A stretch of DNA of 64,000 nt from NCBI RefSeq assembly GCF_037154085.1, contig NZ_JBANRM010000002.1, forward strand, positions 434,001 to 498,000, given 5' to 3'. Both the position numbers and the translations under genes were made by a program. Shown here one piece after another: positions 42,420 through 53,458 of the stretch. This stretch comes from Andeanibacterium fulvum. GTDB taxonomy: Bacteria; Pseudomonadota; Alphaproteobacteria; Sphingomonadales; Sphingomonadaceae. The notes under the pieces were generated by a model, which saw nothing but the letters and a program-made list of their open reading frames with translations, was not told the origin of the DNA and made no database searches. Every line of letters begins with the position of its first letter. Positions within the stretch are counted from its first letter, which is position 1.

Positions 42420-45304
42420 TGCGCGTCTCCCCAATCGGGCCCGGTGCCGATTTCCACGCCGAGCGGCACGTCGAGCTTTACGGAAGGCCCGGCGGCTTCG
42501 GCCATCACCCTTTCGATGACCGGCGCGGCGGCTGCGACGTCCTGTTCGGGCAGTTCGAACACCAGTTCGTCATGCACCTGCAGCAACATCCGCACATGGC
42601 CGAGCCCTTCGGCGCGCAGGGCAGGCATCATGCGGGCCATGGCACGCTTGATGATATCGGCGCTGGTGCCCTGGATCGGCGCGTTGATCGCCGCGCGTTC
42701 GCTCCCGGCGCGTTCGGCCTGATTGCCGGAGCGGATGCGCGGGAACCACGTCTTGCGGCCGAACAGCGTTTCGGAATAGCCGCGCTCCCGCACGCTCTCC
42801 AGCGTCTCGTGGATATAGCGTTGGATGCCGGGGAACCGTTCGAAATAGCGGTCGATCATCGCCTGCGCCTCATCCGCCGGCACGCCCAGCCTGGTGCCGA
42901 GGCCCCAGCGCGAAATGCCGTAGAGGATGGCGAAGTTGATCGTCTTGGCCCGGGCGCGCGTGTCGCGGTCCACATGGCCGAACATTTCCTCGGCCGTGCG
43001 CGCGTGAATGTCCTCGCCCCGGGCGAAGGCTTCCTTCAGCGGCGGCACGTCCGCCATATGGGCGGCAAGGCGCAGTTCGATCTGGCTGTAGTCGGCGGCG
43101 AGCAGGACATTGCCGGGCTCGGCGACAAAGGCCTTGCGAATCTGGCGGCCGATCTCGGTGCGGACCGGGATGTTCTGCAGATTGGGATCGGTGGAGGAAA
43201 GCCGCCCGGTCTGTGCGCCCACCAGGCTGTAGCTGGTGTGGACGCGGCCGGTCTTGGGATTGATCGCGGCCTGCAGCGCATCGGTATAGGTGCTCTTGAG
43301 CTTGGCCAACTGGCGCCAGTCGAGCACTTTCTGCGCGATGGGCGCCCCGCCTGCGGCGAGGCCTTCCAGCACCGACTGGTCCGTGGAATATTGGCCGCTC
43401 TTGCCCTTTTTCCCGCCCTTTTGGCCCAGCTTGTCGAACAGGATGCGGCCCAGCTGCTGCGGGCTGCCGATCGTGAATTCCTCGCCCGCCAGTTCGTGGA
43501 TCTGCTTTTCCAGCGCGCCCAGTTCTTCCGCAAACTCGCCGGAGAGGCGGGCGAGCTGTTCGCGGTCCACGCGGATGCCGTTGCGCTCCATCTCGGCCAC
43601 CACCGGAATCAGCGGGCGGTCCACCTGCTCATAGATGCGCGTGCCGCCTTCCTGGGCGAGGCGGGGCTTGAGCAGCTTCCACAGGCGCCAGGTGACGTCG
43701 GCATCCTCGGCCGCATATTCGGTCGCCCGGTCCAGCGGTACTTCGGCGAAGGAAATCGCCTTCTTGCCCGTGCCGCACACATCCTTGAACGCCAGCGGCG
43801 TGTGGGAGAGGTGGCGCTGCGAAAGCTCGTCCATCCCGTGCCCGCCGCCGATCCCGTCAAGCGAGCGCCCGGCATCGAGCGCGAAGCTGACGATCATCGT
43901 ATCGTCGATGGGCGCCACGGCGATGCCGTATCGCGCCAGCACGTTGAGATCGTATTTGATGTTCTGGCCGACCTTGAGCACCGCATCGTCTTCCAGCAGC
44001 GGCTTGAGCAGGGCGAGGGCCATGCTCAGCTCGATCTGGTCGGCGCGTTCGGCGAACATGTCCGTCCCGCCATGGCCGAGCGGGATATAGCAGGCATCGT
44101 TCGGCCCCAGGGCCATGCTGACGCCCACCAGATCGGCCTGCATCGCATCGAGCGCGCTGGTTTCGGTGTCGATCGCCACCACCCGTGCCGCATGCGCGCG
44201 GGTGATCCAGCTCTCCAGCGCTTCCACCGTCTGCACTGTGGCATAGAGCGAACGGTCCACTGGCGGCATTTCGGGCGCGGGCTGGCGGTTGCCTTCTGCG
44301 GAGGCCGCCTCGCCCTTGCGGTCCGCCTTGGCGGGATTGAGCTGGGTCTTGCGTTCCGGACTGCCGCGCCCGTCGCCGAGGCGCTTGAGCAGGCTGATGA
44401 AGCCGTGCTTCTCAAGGAAAGTGGCCAGCGGGTCCTTGGGGATCTCGCCCAGTTCGAACGCGTCGAGTGGCAGGGGCAGGGGGCAGTCCTGCTTCAGCTC
44501 CACCAGCTCGCGGCTCAGCCGGGCCATGGCCACGCCTTCCAGCAAGCGCTCGCGCAGCTTGGAGGGTTTCATGCCTTCCGCCGCGGCCAGGGCGCTTTCC
44601 AGATCGCCGTGATCCTGGATCAGCTTGGTGGCCGTCTTGGGTCCGATGCCGAAGATGCCGGGAACATTGTCCACCGAATCGCCCATCAGGGCGAGCACGT
44701 CGCCCACCTTCTGCGGGGGCACGCCGAATTTCTCGACAACTTCGGGAATGTGGATGCGCTGGTTCTTCATCGTATCCAGCATGTCGATTTCGGCACCCGT
44801 CACCGGGTCCTGGCCGATAAGCTGCATCAGGTCCTTGTCGGAAGAGACGATGGTCACGTCCCAGCCCTGCCGGTTCGCCTCGCGTGCATAAGAAGCGATG
44901 AGATCGTCCGCTTCGAAGCCGGCTTCCTCGATGCAGGGCAGGCTGAAGGCCCGGGTCGCATCGCGAATCAGGGGGAACTGGGGAACCAGATCTTCCGGCG
45001 GCGGGGGGCGATTCGCCTTGTAGTGTTCGTAAAGCTCGTTGCGGAACGAGGTGCCGGACTTGTCGAGAATCACCGCAAGATGCGTCGGACCGTCCGCCTT
45101 GTGCAGATCGTCGGCAAGTTTCCACAACATCGTGGTGTAGCCATAGACCGCGCCTACCGGTGTTCCTTCCGGGTCGGTCAGCGGGGGCAGGCGGTGATAG
45201 GCCCGGAAGATGTAAGACGAGCCGTCTACGAGGTAGAGATGCCGCTTGGGCTCGGCCCGGAGTGGCGCTTCGGCAGGGCTTTTGTCATGTGATCCGGTAG
45301 ACAT
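42416..45304 (-). CDS. polA: DNA polymerase I
   Basis: Pol I fills gaps and removes RNA primers. The 962-residue protein has the 5'-3' exonuclease (YLVDGSSYIFRAYHRLPP, VSSDKDLMQLIG, LMGDSVDNVPGIFGIGPKTA), an intact 3'-5' proofreading domain (AIDTETSAL; VGQNIKYDLNVL; YAAEDADVT) and the polymerase (motif A ADYSQIELRL, motif B RARAKTINFAILYGIS, motif C LQVHDELVFE). ATG 45304 is used; longer in-frame frames upstream are not homologous. All metal-binding aspartates are present. Confidence 0.96.
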   Translation of the reverse strand: MSTGSHDKSPAEAPLRAEPKRHLYLVDGSSYIFRAYHRLPPLTDPEGTPVGAVYGYTTMLWKLADDLHKADGPTHLAVILDKSGTSFRNELYEHYKANRPPPPEDLVPQFPLIRDATRAFSLPCIEEAGFEADDLIASYAREANRQGWDVTIVSSDKDLMQLIGQDPVTGAEIDMLDTMKNQRIHIPEVVEKFGVPPQKVGDVLALMGDSVDNVPGIFGIGPKTATKLIQDHGDLESALAAAEGMKPSKLRERLLEGVAMARLSRELVELKQDCPLPLPLDAFELGEIPKDPLATFLEKHGFISLLKRLGDGRGSPERKTQLNPAKADRKGEAASAEGNRQPAPEMPPVDRSLYATVQTVEALESWITRAHAARVVAIDTETSALDAMQADLVGVSMALGPNDACYIPLGHGGTDMFAERADQIELSMALALLKPLLEDDAVLKVGQNIKYDLNVLARYGIAVAPIDDTMIVSFALDAGRSLDGIGGGHGMDELSQRHLSHTPLAFKDVCGTGKKAISFAEVPLDRATEYAAEDADVTWRLWKLLKPRLAQEGGTRIYEQVDRPLIPVVAEMERNGIRVDREQLARLSGEFAEELGALEKQIHELAGEEFTIGSPQQLGRILFDKLGQKGGKKGKSGQYSTDQSVLEGLAAGGAPIAQKVLDWRQLAKLKSTYTDALQAAINPKTGRVHTSYSLVGAQTGRLSSTDPNLQNIPVRTEIGRQIRKAFVAEPGNVLLAADYSQIELRLAAHMADVPPLKEAFARGEDIHARTAEEMFGHVDRDTRARAKTINFAILYGISRWGLGTRLGVPADEAQAMIDRYFERFPGIQRYIHETLESVRERGYSETLFGRKTWFPRIRSGNQAERAGSERAAINAPIQGTSADIIKRAMARMMPALRAEGLGHVRMLLQVHDELVFELPEQDVAAAAPVIERVMAEAAGPSVKLDVPLGVEIGTGPDWGDAH

Positions 45305-45579
45305 GGCGTGGTGGTAGCAGTGTGCCGGGGCGAGGTCAGCCCCATTCGTCCCCCGCGATGCGAGCCCTTCAGGCTTGTCATAAACCGGACGCATTTTGCG
45401 CTCAGAACACCGGTTGAAAGGCATGCGAAAGGGTGCGACACTTCGCGCTTGCAGCTAACATGCTTGCATCCCCCTGAATTGGACATTATTTGTCCCCTCC
45501 GAAGTCTGCTTGAGACGGCAGGCTTTGCGTGCGGCAGCTTGCCGTGCGTAGTCTACTCGCTGTTCAAGGATTACTATTC

Positions 45580-45804
45580 ATGCGCAAGATCGTTCTCGCC
45601 GCTGCCGCTGCCGGCGCTGCTCTGACCCTCGCAGCTTGCTCTTCGGAAGCTACCGAAGAAGCCACCGAAGAACCCACCATGGAAGAAGCCACCGAAGCCG
45701 CTACCGACGCTTCGGCTGCTGCTACGGACGCTTCGGCTGCCGCTACCGACGCTTCGGCTGCTGCGACCGACGCTTCGGCTGCTGCTTCGGCTGCCGCCGA
45801 GTAA
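45580..45804 (+). CDS. Small repeat-rich lipoprotein
   Basis: The 74-residue product has a lipoprotein signal (AAAAGAALTLAACSS, lipidated Cys20) and then only ATEEATEEP and four to five ATDASAA units encoded by 21-bp repeats. It is acidic and probably disordered, tethered to a membrane. It carries no enzymatic domain. Its leader and linker resemble those of the cytochrome c at 51153. Repeat number may vary between strains. A strong terminator follows at once. Confidence 0.8.
   Translation: MRKIVLAAAAAGAALTLAACSSEATEEATEEPTMEEATEAATDASAAATDASAAATDASAAATDASAAASAAAE
45700..45783 (+). repeat. Four tandem 21-bp coding repeats
   Basis: Units start at 45700, 45721, 45742 and 45763, each encoding ATDASAA with only third-position differences, plus a partial copy after. 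They lie inside the small lipoprotein gene. Confidence 0.9.
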
Positions 45805-45828
45805 TCTCGGGGTTCGATCCGAATCAGA

Positions 45829-45859
45829 AAGGGTGCGGCCGCAAGGCCGCGCCCTTTTT
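45829..45859 (+). terminator. Terminator of the small lipoprotein gene
   Basis: GGGTGCGGCC pairs with GGCCGCGCCC (one T-G) over GCAA, followed by five T. The sequence after it to 46084 holds no gene, only an ATCTGAAAATCG/CGATTTCAGAT hairpin at 46060-46085 touching the next stop. Confidence 0.9.
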
Positions 45860-46084
45860 GTTTGTCCGCAATCCGCGCGCGGGCCGTCTGCTGGACTGGC
45901 ATGCAGGACGTCCCCGCAGGCACGGGTCCTAAAATGGACCAGGCGGCAATGGCGCGGGGGTTGTGGGCTCAAGAGAGATCGCGCAGCGCCTTGGCGGCGC
46001 AAGGCAAGAGCCGGCAGTGCCGGACCTGCGAAAATCAACGTGATCTGAAAGAGAGGGCGATCTGAAAATCGGTGCGATTTCAGA

Positions 46085-47110
46085 TCAGTACTCGGCAGCC
46101 TTGCTGTACTCGCGGGCGCTCAGCTGGACGCGTGCAGGCTCTGAAAAGCCGTCATAGATCGCACGGGCAATGGTCGCGATGCGGCCGGTGCGGTAATTGC
46201 GATCCATTCCGCCCCCGGTGACATAGATCGCCACGGCGATCGAATGACCATTCGGCCCGGTAATGATGCCGACATCGCTCGATGTATTGTAGAGCGAGCC
46301 GGTCTTGTGCGCCACCAGCACATCCGCGGGCATCTGGCCCTTGATGCGGTTCGCGCCGGTCTTGCAGTTTTCCATCGTCACGATCAGCAGGTCGCGGCTG
46401 GATTTGCTCAGCCACTTGCCTTCGTGCAGGCCCTTGAGCAGCTTCGCCATGGCGAGCGGCGTCGCGGAATCGCGCGGATCGATATAGAGCGAGGGATCGA
46501 ATTCGGTTTCGTCGCGCACCAGAGTGGCGATATCGCGATCGAGGCTGAAGCCATCGACACCGGCGCGCTTCACCCAATCGTTAACTGCCTTGGGGCCGCC
46601 GATCACTGCCAGCAGGCCGTCGGTCGCCTGATTGTTGCTGTGCACCAGCATCAGGTCGATCAGTTCGCGCGCGGGCATCAGCTTGCCCGGCCGGACCGGA
46701 GCAACCTTGGTGGAAAGCTTCTTGGAAGGCAGCGGCACCATCAGCGGGAACTGGTCGTCCAGCTTCCAGCGGCCCTTGTCGACGCCTTCCAGGAAAGTCG
46801 CGGCAATGGCGATCTTGCTGGTGCTGGCCATCGGGAAGCGCTGGCTGCCCAGTACGGACACCTGTTCGCCCGTCTTCAGGTCGATCGCGGCCACGCCGAT
46901 GCGGCCATTGGTGCCATCGGCCAGCTTGGCGACATATTGTTCGAGAGCGGAGCCACTGCCCTGCTGGAACTGGCGCGGCGCGCGCGGCTCGGTTCCAAAG
47001 GCCTTGTCGAAGGCGGCTTCGAAGTTTTCGGCCCCGGCCTGAACAGGAACGAGCGCTGCCGCACCGAGTGCGAGCGCCGCGAAAATCCTGCCTAACCTGC
47101 CGACTGCCAT
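46085..47110 (-). CDS. Class A beta-lactamase-like serine hydrolase
   Basis: The 341-residue protein has a signal peptide (ALALGAAALVPVQAGA before ENF) and the class A motifs: S96-T-S-K99 (SxxK), S158-N-N (in place of S-D-N), a probable Glu166 equivalent at E203 in DETEFDPSL, and K269-T-G. The residue at the Asn170 position is not Asn. The fold therefore is right, but the changes around the deacylation water and the SDN loop make robust beta-lactam hydrolysis uncertain; it may be a penicillin-recognising or peptidoglycan-related hydrolase. No ampR-like regulator is nearby. Confidence 0.88.
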   Translation of the reverse strand: MAVGRLGRIFAALALGAAALVPVQAGAENFEAAFDKAFGTEPRAPRQFQQGSGSALEQYVAKLADGTNGRIGVAAIDLKTGEQVSVLGSQRFPMASTSKIAIAATFLEGVDKGRWKLDDQFPLMVPLPSKKLSTKVAPVRPGKLMPARELIDLMLVHSNNQATDGLLAVIGGPKAVNDWVKRAGVDGFSLDRDIATLVRDETEFDPSLYIDPRDSATPLAMAKLLKGLHEGKWLSKSSRDLLIVTMENCKTGANRIKGQMPADVLVAHKTGSLYNTSSDVGIITGPNGHSIAVAIYVTGGGMDRNYRTGRIATIARAIYDGFSEPARVQLSAREYSKAAEY

Positions 47111-47261
47111 GCGACTAATATGCCCCTTCAAGCTTGGGAAACTATTAATCACGCTTTTTTGCTTTGCAATCAAGGGGTCGATGAAACGACTCGTCTCATG
47201 GGACGAGTGGAGTGTGGAGCGGGGTTCCGAGGCGGGTTTGAGGCCAGTTTGAGGGCAAGAC

Positions 47262-47289
47262 AAAAGGCCGGGGAATCGCTTCCCCGGCC
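47262..47289 (-). terminator. Terminator of groESL
   Basis: On the minus strand GGCCGGGGAA and TTCCCCGGCC, perfect 10-bp arms over a 4-base loop, are followed by TTTTG. It lies 29 bp past the groEL stop. Confidence 0.9.
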
Positions 47290-47317
47290 CTCGATCTTTT
47301 TCGCGAAGAGGCTGGGC

Positions 47318-48955
<1,638 letters not shown>

Positions 48956-49080
48956 TTTCCTGTTCCTTCTCAAATCGTCATCCCGGCGGAGGCTGGGATC
49001 CTGGGCGGCTGGGCCGCCCTTCGAAATGTTCAATCTAGCGGCATGAGATCCTGACTTGCGTCAGGACAGGGGCGTTGCCC

Positions 49081-49368
49081 TCAGGCAATCACGCCCAGAA
49101 TGTCGCTTTCCTTCATGATCAGGAGGTCCTGACCGTCGACCTTCACTTCGGTGCCCGACCACTTGCCGAACAGCACGCGATCGCCAGCTTTGACGTCGAG
49201 CGGAGTGATGGTGCCGTTTTCGGCGCGAGCGCCCGAACCGACGGCGACGATTTCGCCCTCGCTCGGCTTTTCCTTGGCGCTATCGGGGATGATGATGCCG
49301 CCAGCCGTCTTTTCTTCGGCTTCGATACGGCGGACCAGCACGCGGTCGTGCAGCGGACGGAATGCCAT
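49081..49368 (-). CDS. groES: 10 kDa co-chaperonin GroES
   Basis: GroES caps the GroEL chamber. The 95-residue product has RPLHDRVLVRRIEAEEKTAGGIIIPD, the mobile loop region, and KSGTEVKVDGQDLLIMKESDILGV near the end. ATG 49368 follows GAGG. The promoter and a CIRCE operator lie immediately upstream, so HrcA control is expected. Confidence 0.98.
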   Translation of the reverse strand: MAFRPLHDRVLVRRIEAEEKTAGGIIIPDSAKEKPSEGEIVAVGSGARAENGTITPLDVKAGDRVLFGKWSGTEVKVDGQDLLIMKESDILGVIA

Positions 49369-49402
49369 GATGATGACCTCTTCCAAAAAATTGATAACAG
49401 CG

Positions 49403-49429
49403 TTGGCACTCTGACGTTGAGAGTGCCAG
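49403..49429 (-). promoter_or_regulatory. CIRCE operator of groESL
   Basis: TTGGCACTC-N9-GAGTGCCAG; consensus TTAGCACTC-N9-GAGTGCTAA. It lies 35-61 bp upstream of groES and overlaps the transcript start implied by the promoter. HrcA binds such sites and is released on heat shock. Confidence 0.95.
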
Positions 49430-49436
49430 CGGGCCG

Positions 49437-49465
49437 CATATGGGTGCACCCCCGCAGAGCGTCAA
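49437..49465 (-). promoter_or_regulatory. Sigma-70-type promoter of groESL
   Basis: On the minus strand TTGACG, a 17-base spacer and CATATG. The start would fall near 49430, at the edge of the CIRCE element. Confidence 0.7.
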
Positions 49466-49555
49466 GCGATTCCCGGCCAGTATTTTTTCGGCTATTTTTT
49501 CGGTGCGATCATCCGCCTGGCGGGCGAGGCGAACCGCGGGGGAGAGCCGTTCGGC

Positions 49556-50935
49556 TCAGGCAGGCAGCAGGCCCAGCCTCTCGCGCCGCATCCAGCGCCG
49601 CAGCATCAGCGCGGCGACCACCACCAGGCCGACGGCAAGGCCGATCCATACGCCAACCCCCGCCAACGGGGTATAGAAGCCCAGCGCCAGCGAGCAGCCC
49701 AGCCCCGGCACCCAATAGCCGAACACCGCATAGGCCATGGGCAGGCGCGTATCCTGCAGGCCGCGCAGCGAGCCCATCGCCACGGCCTGGATACCGTCGA
49801 CGAGCTGGAAGGCGGCGGCGACCACCATATAGCTGACGGCAAAGCCCACCATCGTGGCATTGGCGGCATCGTCCACGTCGACATAGGCCGACAGCAGCAG
49901 GCGCGGCGCCAGTAGCATCGCGGCGGCCGTGGTCGCCATGAAGGCAGTGCCCGATGCGATGGCTGCCCAGCCGGCAAGGCCAATGGCGGGCAGGTTCTTC
50001 GCCCCGTAATGGAAGCCCACGCGGATCGCTGCCGCCTGTCCGATGGCGAAAGGCACCTGGAAGGCGAAGGAAGCGAGATTGAGCGCCAGCGTATGCCCGG
50101 CCAGTTCGGCCGGGCCGATCCGGCCCATCAGGAAGGCCGCGCCGCTGAAGAAGCCGGCTTCCGCCACCACGGTGACCGCCACGGGCGCGCCGATCCGCAG
50201 GATGTCCAGCAGCCGCGTCCATTCCGCGCGCCAGAAGCGGCCCCAGATGTAATAGCGCCGCAGGATGCGGTTGCGCTGGATGGCCAGCACATAGGCGCCG
50301 AAAGTGAAGATGGAGGCGCAGATCGTGGCGATGGCCGATCCGTCGAGGCCCAGGGCAGGCGCGCCCAGATTGCCGAAGACCAGCGCGTAATTGCCGATGC
50401 AGTTCACGATCACGCCCAGCCCGGTGATTACCGTGGCATAGACCGGCCTGCCCAGCGCGGAGACGAAAGTGCGCAGCACAGCGGCCATGATGGTGCAGGG
50501 CATCGCCCATAGCAGAAGGTCCAGATAGGCGTCGGACAGGTCGGCAATCGCCGGATCCTGCCCGGTCAGCTGCATCAGCCCCTCACCCTGCGCGCACAGG
50601 ATCATTCCCAGCACCGAAGCGACGATCGCCAGCCACAGGGCCATGCGAGTGGAGCGGCGCACTTCGCGCACGGCATGCTTGCGCCGCCCCAGCTCCGCCG
50701 CGATCAGGGCAGCGACCGAGCCGGTCAGGCCGGAAAGGCTCCACACGATCACGCCATAGATCGCGATGGCCAGGCTGGTCGCGGCCAGGGCCTCTTCCCC
50801 CAGCCGCGCGACGAAGATCACATCCGTCGCATGCGTTGCCATCTGCAGCAGCCCGGCCAGCGCCAGCGGCACCGCAAGGCGCAGTGTGGCGGCGAGCTCT
50901 GATCGCCATGTCGGATGAAGGTCGTCCTTGAACAT
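49556..50935 (-). CDS. MATE family efflux transporter
   Basis: The 459-residue membrane protein has 12 predicted helices and MATE family features: LAGLLQMATHATDVIFVARLGEEALAATSLA in the first half and GIGQAAAIRVGFHYGAKNLPAIGLAGW in the second. MATE pumps export cationic drugs or metabolites by Na+ or H+ antiport; substrate is unknown. ATG 50935 is the sensible start. It diverges from the cytochrome c gene. Confidence 0.9.
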   Translation of the reverse strand: MFKDDLHPTWRSELAATLRLAVPLALAGLLQMATHATDVIFVARLGEEALAATSLAIAIYGVIVWSLSGLTGSVAALIAAELGRRKHAVREVRRSTRMALWLAIVASVLGMILCAQGEGLMQLTGQDPAIADLSDAYLDLLLWAMPCTIMAAVLRTFVSALGRPVYATVITGLGVIVNCIGNYALVFGNLGAPALGLDGSAIATICASIFTFGAYVLAIQRNRILRRYYIWGRFWRAEWTRLLDILRIGAPVAVTVVAEAGFFSGAAFLMGRIGPAELAGHTLALNLASFAFQVPFAIGQAAAIRVGFHYGAKNLPAIGLAGWAAIASGTAFMATTAAAMLLAPRLLLSAYVDVDDAANATMVGFAVSYMVVAAAFQLVDGIQAVAMGSLRGLQDTRLPMAYAVFGYWVPGLGCSLALGFYTPLAGVGVWIGLAVGLVVVAALMLRRWMRRERLGLLPA

Positions 50936-51152
50936 GCGGCCGGTCCGGATAGGCGCGGGGGTGCCGGGGAGGAAGTAACAATCGTTACCGCTCGGGAATT
51001 GCGGGCATTCTGCGGCAGGCTTGCCACAGCACGGCCCTACAAGTGCCCGCAAAGCGCGCAATGCGGCCAGTTAGGGCTTGGCAGAACCCCGCCTTGCGTG
51101 CATGGGCCTGCGCGTTTTTATTGAGTCGCATGACGTGACAGGAGTCCTGGTG

Positions 51153-51704
51153 ATGAATTCTGTGAAACTCGCTTCGATGACGGGGCTCGCGCTGCTTCTG
51201 GCCGCGTGTGGCGGCGCAAGCAGCGAAGAGCCGACCGCGGAAGAAACCACCGCCGCTCCGGCCGTGGAAGAATCCGCCACGCCTTCCGAAGAAGCTACGC
51301 CGACCGCTAGCGAAACCCCTTCGGCTAGCGCCACCCCTAGCGAAGCTGCCACCAAGGCTGCCGCTACCCCGACCCCGGCCGCCAGCGCGACCGTTGCGGC
51401 TGCCGCCCCGGCAACCCCGCCGGCCGGCTTCAACATGTGCAAGGCCTGCCACTCGGTCGAAAAGGGCAAGCATGGCATCGGTCCGTCGCTTGCCGGCGTC
51501 TACGGCACCAAGGCCGGCGACATTCCGGGCTACGAATTCAGCAAGCCGATGAAGGAATCGGGCCTCAAGTGGAACGACGCCACGCTGGACAAGTATCTGG
51601 CCGATCCGCGCGGCACTGTCCCCGGCACGAAGATGAGCTTCGCCGGTCTCAAGGACGAGACCAAGCGCAAGGAAGTGATCGCCTACCTCAAGACGCTCAA
51701 GTAA
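51153..51704 (+). CDS. Lipid-anchored class I cytochrome c
   Basis: The 183-residue protein has a lipobox leader (ASMTGLALLLAAC, lipidated Cys19), a 75-residue Ala/Thr/Glu/Pro-rich linker, and one cytochrome c domain: heme site CKACH near residue 96, GIGPSLAGVYGTKAG, and the axial methionine in PGTKMSFAGLKD. It is like a mono-heme c552/c550 tethered to the membrane, and would carry electrons in the periplasm. ATG 51153 is chosen over an upstream in-frame start because the lipobox begins there. Confidence 0.92.
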   Translation: MNSVKLASMTGLALLLAACGGASSEEPTAEETTAAPAVEESATPSEEATPTASETPSASATPSEAATKAAATPTPAASATVAAAAPATPPAGFNMCKACHSVEKGKHGIGPSLAGVYGTKAGDIPGYEFSKPMKESGLKWNDATLDKYLADPRGTVPGTKMSFAGLKDETKRKEVIAYLKTLK

Positions 51705-51754
51705 GCGGCCGAGAAACTGGCGGCTGGCGGGCGCAAGGCCCGCTCAGACAAACG

Positions 51755-51785
51755 AAAAGGGCCGGGGCGATGCTCCGGCCCTTTT
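51755..51785. terminator. Bidirectional terminator
   Basis: AAAAGGGCCGG pairs with CCGGCCCTTTT over a 9-base loop. The A and T runs let it work for the cytochrome gene and for the convergent gene at 51809. Confidence 0.88.
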
Positions 51786-51808
51786 GCTTTGCCGGCGAGA
51801 GCCTGGCG

Positions 51809-52855
51809 CTATTCTACCTCGTCCAGCGTCACCCCGGCACGGGTCGCGCGCGAGGCGCTGACGTAGTTGCGCAGCTGGACGTTGCCTTCGTGGCAGGCAT
51901 ATTCGAAGAACTGGTAGGACTGGTCTCGCTGCCAGTCGAGCTGGACGCTCCAGGGCTGAGTGAAGATCACTGGATCGGTCCATGTCATTTCATAGCTGAC
52001 CTTGTCCGGGCCGGTCATGGTGAAGCGTTCCATCAGCTTGGCCGAGGTGCTGATCGGCGTGTCGTTTTCCGGCGGCGAACCGCTGGTGACGATATTGGTG
52101 GCCGAAGGGCCGGGGCGGAAATTGGTCGTCTCCACCACCAGCGTGTTGCCATGTTCCCAGTGGCCCCGGCTCTCGCCCATCCAGTTGCCGATGGCGGCAG
52201 GCAGCGGTGCCCGTCCGTCGGTGGGAATGATCCGCGTCTCGTGGATCATCTCCAGCTGGATCGCCACGATGCCGGGGGACTGGAACACGCGGATGCCGTT
52301 GTTGTACATCATCGGCAGCATGGAAGCGGGCAGGCCGCGCGTGATGCAGCGGTCCCAGCTGTCGAAATCCTCCGGCCGGTCGAAAGTCTGGTCCTTGCGC
52401 CAGCTCGATCGCATCAGGGCGGAGCGGCGCTTGCCTTCTTCGGTCATTTCGGGAAGCCGGCCATTGACCGGTGCGACGAGCAGGGAAGTGCGGCGGTTGA
52501 CCACGCCCATCTCAACCCAATGTCCTTGGCCCAGCCGGTCCTGCGATTCCTCATTGTCATAGCGCGAGGCGAGGGCGGAAATACGGTCGGCCCGTTCCTT
52601 ATATTCCGCATCGGTCATGAAGATGCGGTTGCCCTGCTCCGGAGCGCGCTGCATCGGCGTGCCGTTGAGATAGTCGATTGGCCAGGTGCCGCGCAGATCG
52701 GGTTCTCCCCAGGCTGTCTTCGCCGCGGCATAGGTGGTGGAAACGGGCGGCAGGACAGTGAGGTCCCCCTCCTGCGCCGTGGCGGCCGAACCCATGGCGG
52801 CTAGCCCCGCAAGGCCGGACAGGGCCAGCAGGCCGGTTCTTCCAATCGTCATCAC
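51809..52855 (-). CDS. Secreted protein of unknown function
   Basis: The 348-residue protein has a signal peptide ending TAQ or SAATA (before QEGDL) and is otherwise soluble. Blocks such as AWGEPDLRGTWPIDYLNGTPMQRA, VNRRTSLLVAPVNGRLPEMTEEGK and HWEHGNTLVVETTNF look like a family I have seen in sphingomonad and soil-bacterial genomes without a known function. No catalytic motif is apparent. It is transcribed away from rplL and ends at the shared terminator. Confidence 0.75.
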   Translation of the reverse strand: MMTIGRTGLLALSGLAGLAAMGSAATAQEGDLTVLPPVSTTYAAAKTAWGEPDLRGTWPIDYLNGTPMQRAPEQGNRIFMTDAEYKERADRISALASRYDNEESQDRLGQGHWVEMGVVNRRTSLLVAPVNGRLPEMTEEGKRRSALMRSSWRKDQTFDRPEDFDSWDRCITRGLPASMLPMMYNNGIRVFQSPGIVAIQLEMIHETRIIPTDGRAPLPAAIGNWMGESRGHWEHGNTLVVETTNFRPGPSATNIVTSGSPPENDTPISTSAKLMERFTMTGPDKVSYEMTWTDPVIFTQPWSVQLDWQRDQSYQFFEYACHEGNVQLRNYVSASRATRAGVTLDEVE

Positions 52856-52942
52856 TCTCCCCTTTCGTGGGAGAGGGTAACACGATTAGCGTGCTAAGCA
52901 ATATCGCGACGGCTTCGGGACCGCGCGAAAGCGGCAAACGAA

Positions 52943-52970
52943 AAGGGCGGCACCTTGCGGCACCGCCCTT
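52943..52970 (-). terminator. Terminator of rplJL
   Basis: AAGGGCGG and CCGCCCTT pair; on the minus strand the stem is followed by TTCG and T-rich bases. It lies 32 bp past the rplL stop. Confidence 0.75.
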
Positions 52971-53001
52971 CGCGTAAATCGTCCGGCGAACCGGAAGAAG
53001 A

Positions 53002-53379
53002 TTACTTGAGCTCGACGGTGCCGCCGGCTTCTTCGATCTTCTTCTTGATCTCTTCGGCTTCAGCCTTCGAGACGCCTTCCTTGATCGGCTTCGGCGCTTC
53101 TTCAACCAGAGCCTTGGCTTCGCCCAGGCCCAGGCCGGTGATGGCGCGGACTTCCTTGATGACGTTGATCTTCTTGCCACCGTCGCCGGTGAGGATCACG
53201 TCGAATTCGGTCTTCTCTTCGGCTGCTTCGGCAGCAGCGCCACCGCCGGCGGGAGCCGCAACGGCGACAGCAGCAGCGGCGGAAACGCCCCATGCTTCTT
53301 CGAGAGCCTTGGCGAGGTCAGCAGCTTCGAGAACGGTGAGCTGCGACAGTTCTTCTACGATCTTGGCGATATCGGCCAT
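53002..53379 (-). CDS. rplL: 50S ribosomal protein L7/L12
   Basis: L7/L12 forms the flexible stalk that recruits translation factors. The 125-residue product shows the N-terminal dimer domain (ADIAKIVEELSQLTVLEAADLAKALEE), an Ala/Gly hinge near 40-55, and the C-terminal domain (EKTEFDVILTGDGGKKINVIKEVRAITGLGLGEAKALVE). It is 79 bp downstream of rplJ. Confidence 0.98.
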   Translation of the reverse strand: MADIAKIVEELSQLTVLEAADLAKALEEAWGVSAAAAVAVAAPAGGGAAAEAAEEKTEFDVILTGDGGKKINVIKEVRAITGLGLGEAKALVEEAPKPIKEGVSKAEAEEIKKKIEEAGGTVELK

Positions 53380-53458
53380 TTGAACTTACTCCAATCAGAT
53401 AGCTTGGCCCGGGTTCCTGACTGCCAGGAATGTACCGGGTGAACGCTGAAAAAACGTC

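Noticed and set aside
45700..45783. CRISPR-like tandem repeats.
   Set aside because: The repeats are contiguous, in frame, without spacers, and encode ATDASAA; this is a coding repeat.
45805..45830. A tRNA T-arm-like GGTTCGATCC after the small lipoprotein.
   Set aside because: No acceptor, D or anticodon stems surround it; it is the spacer between stop codon and terminator.
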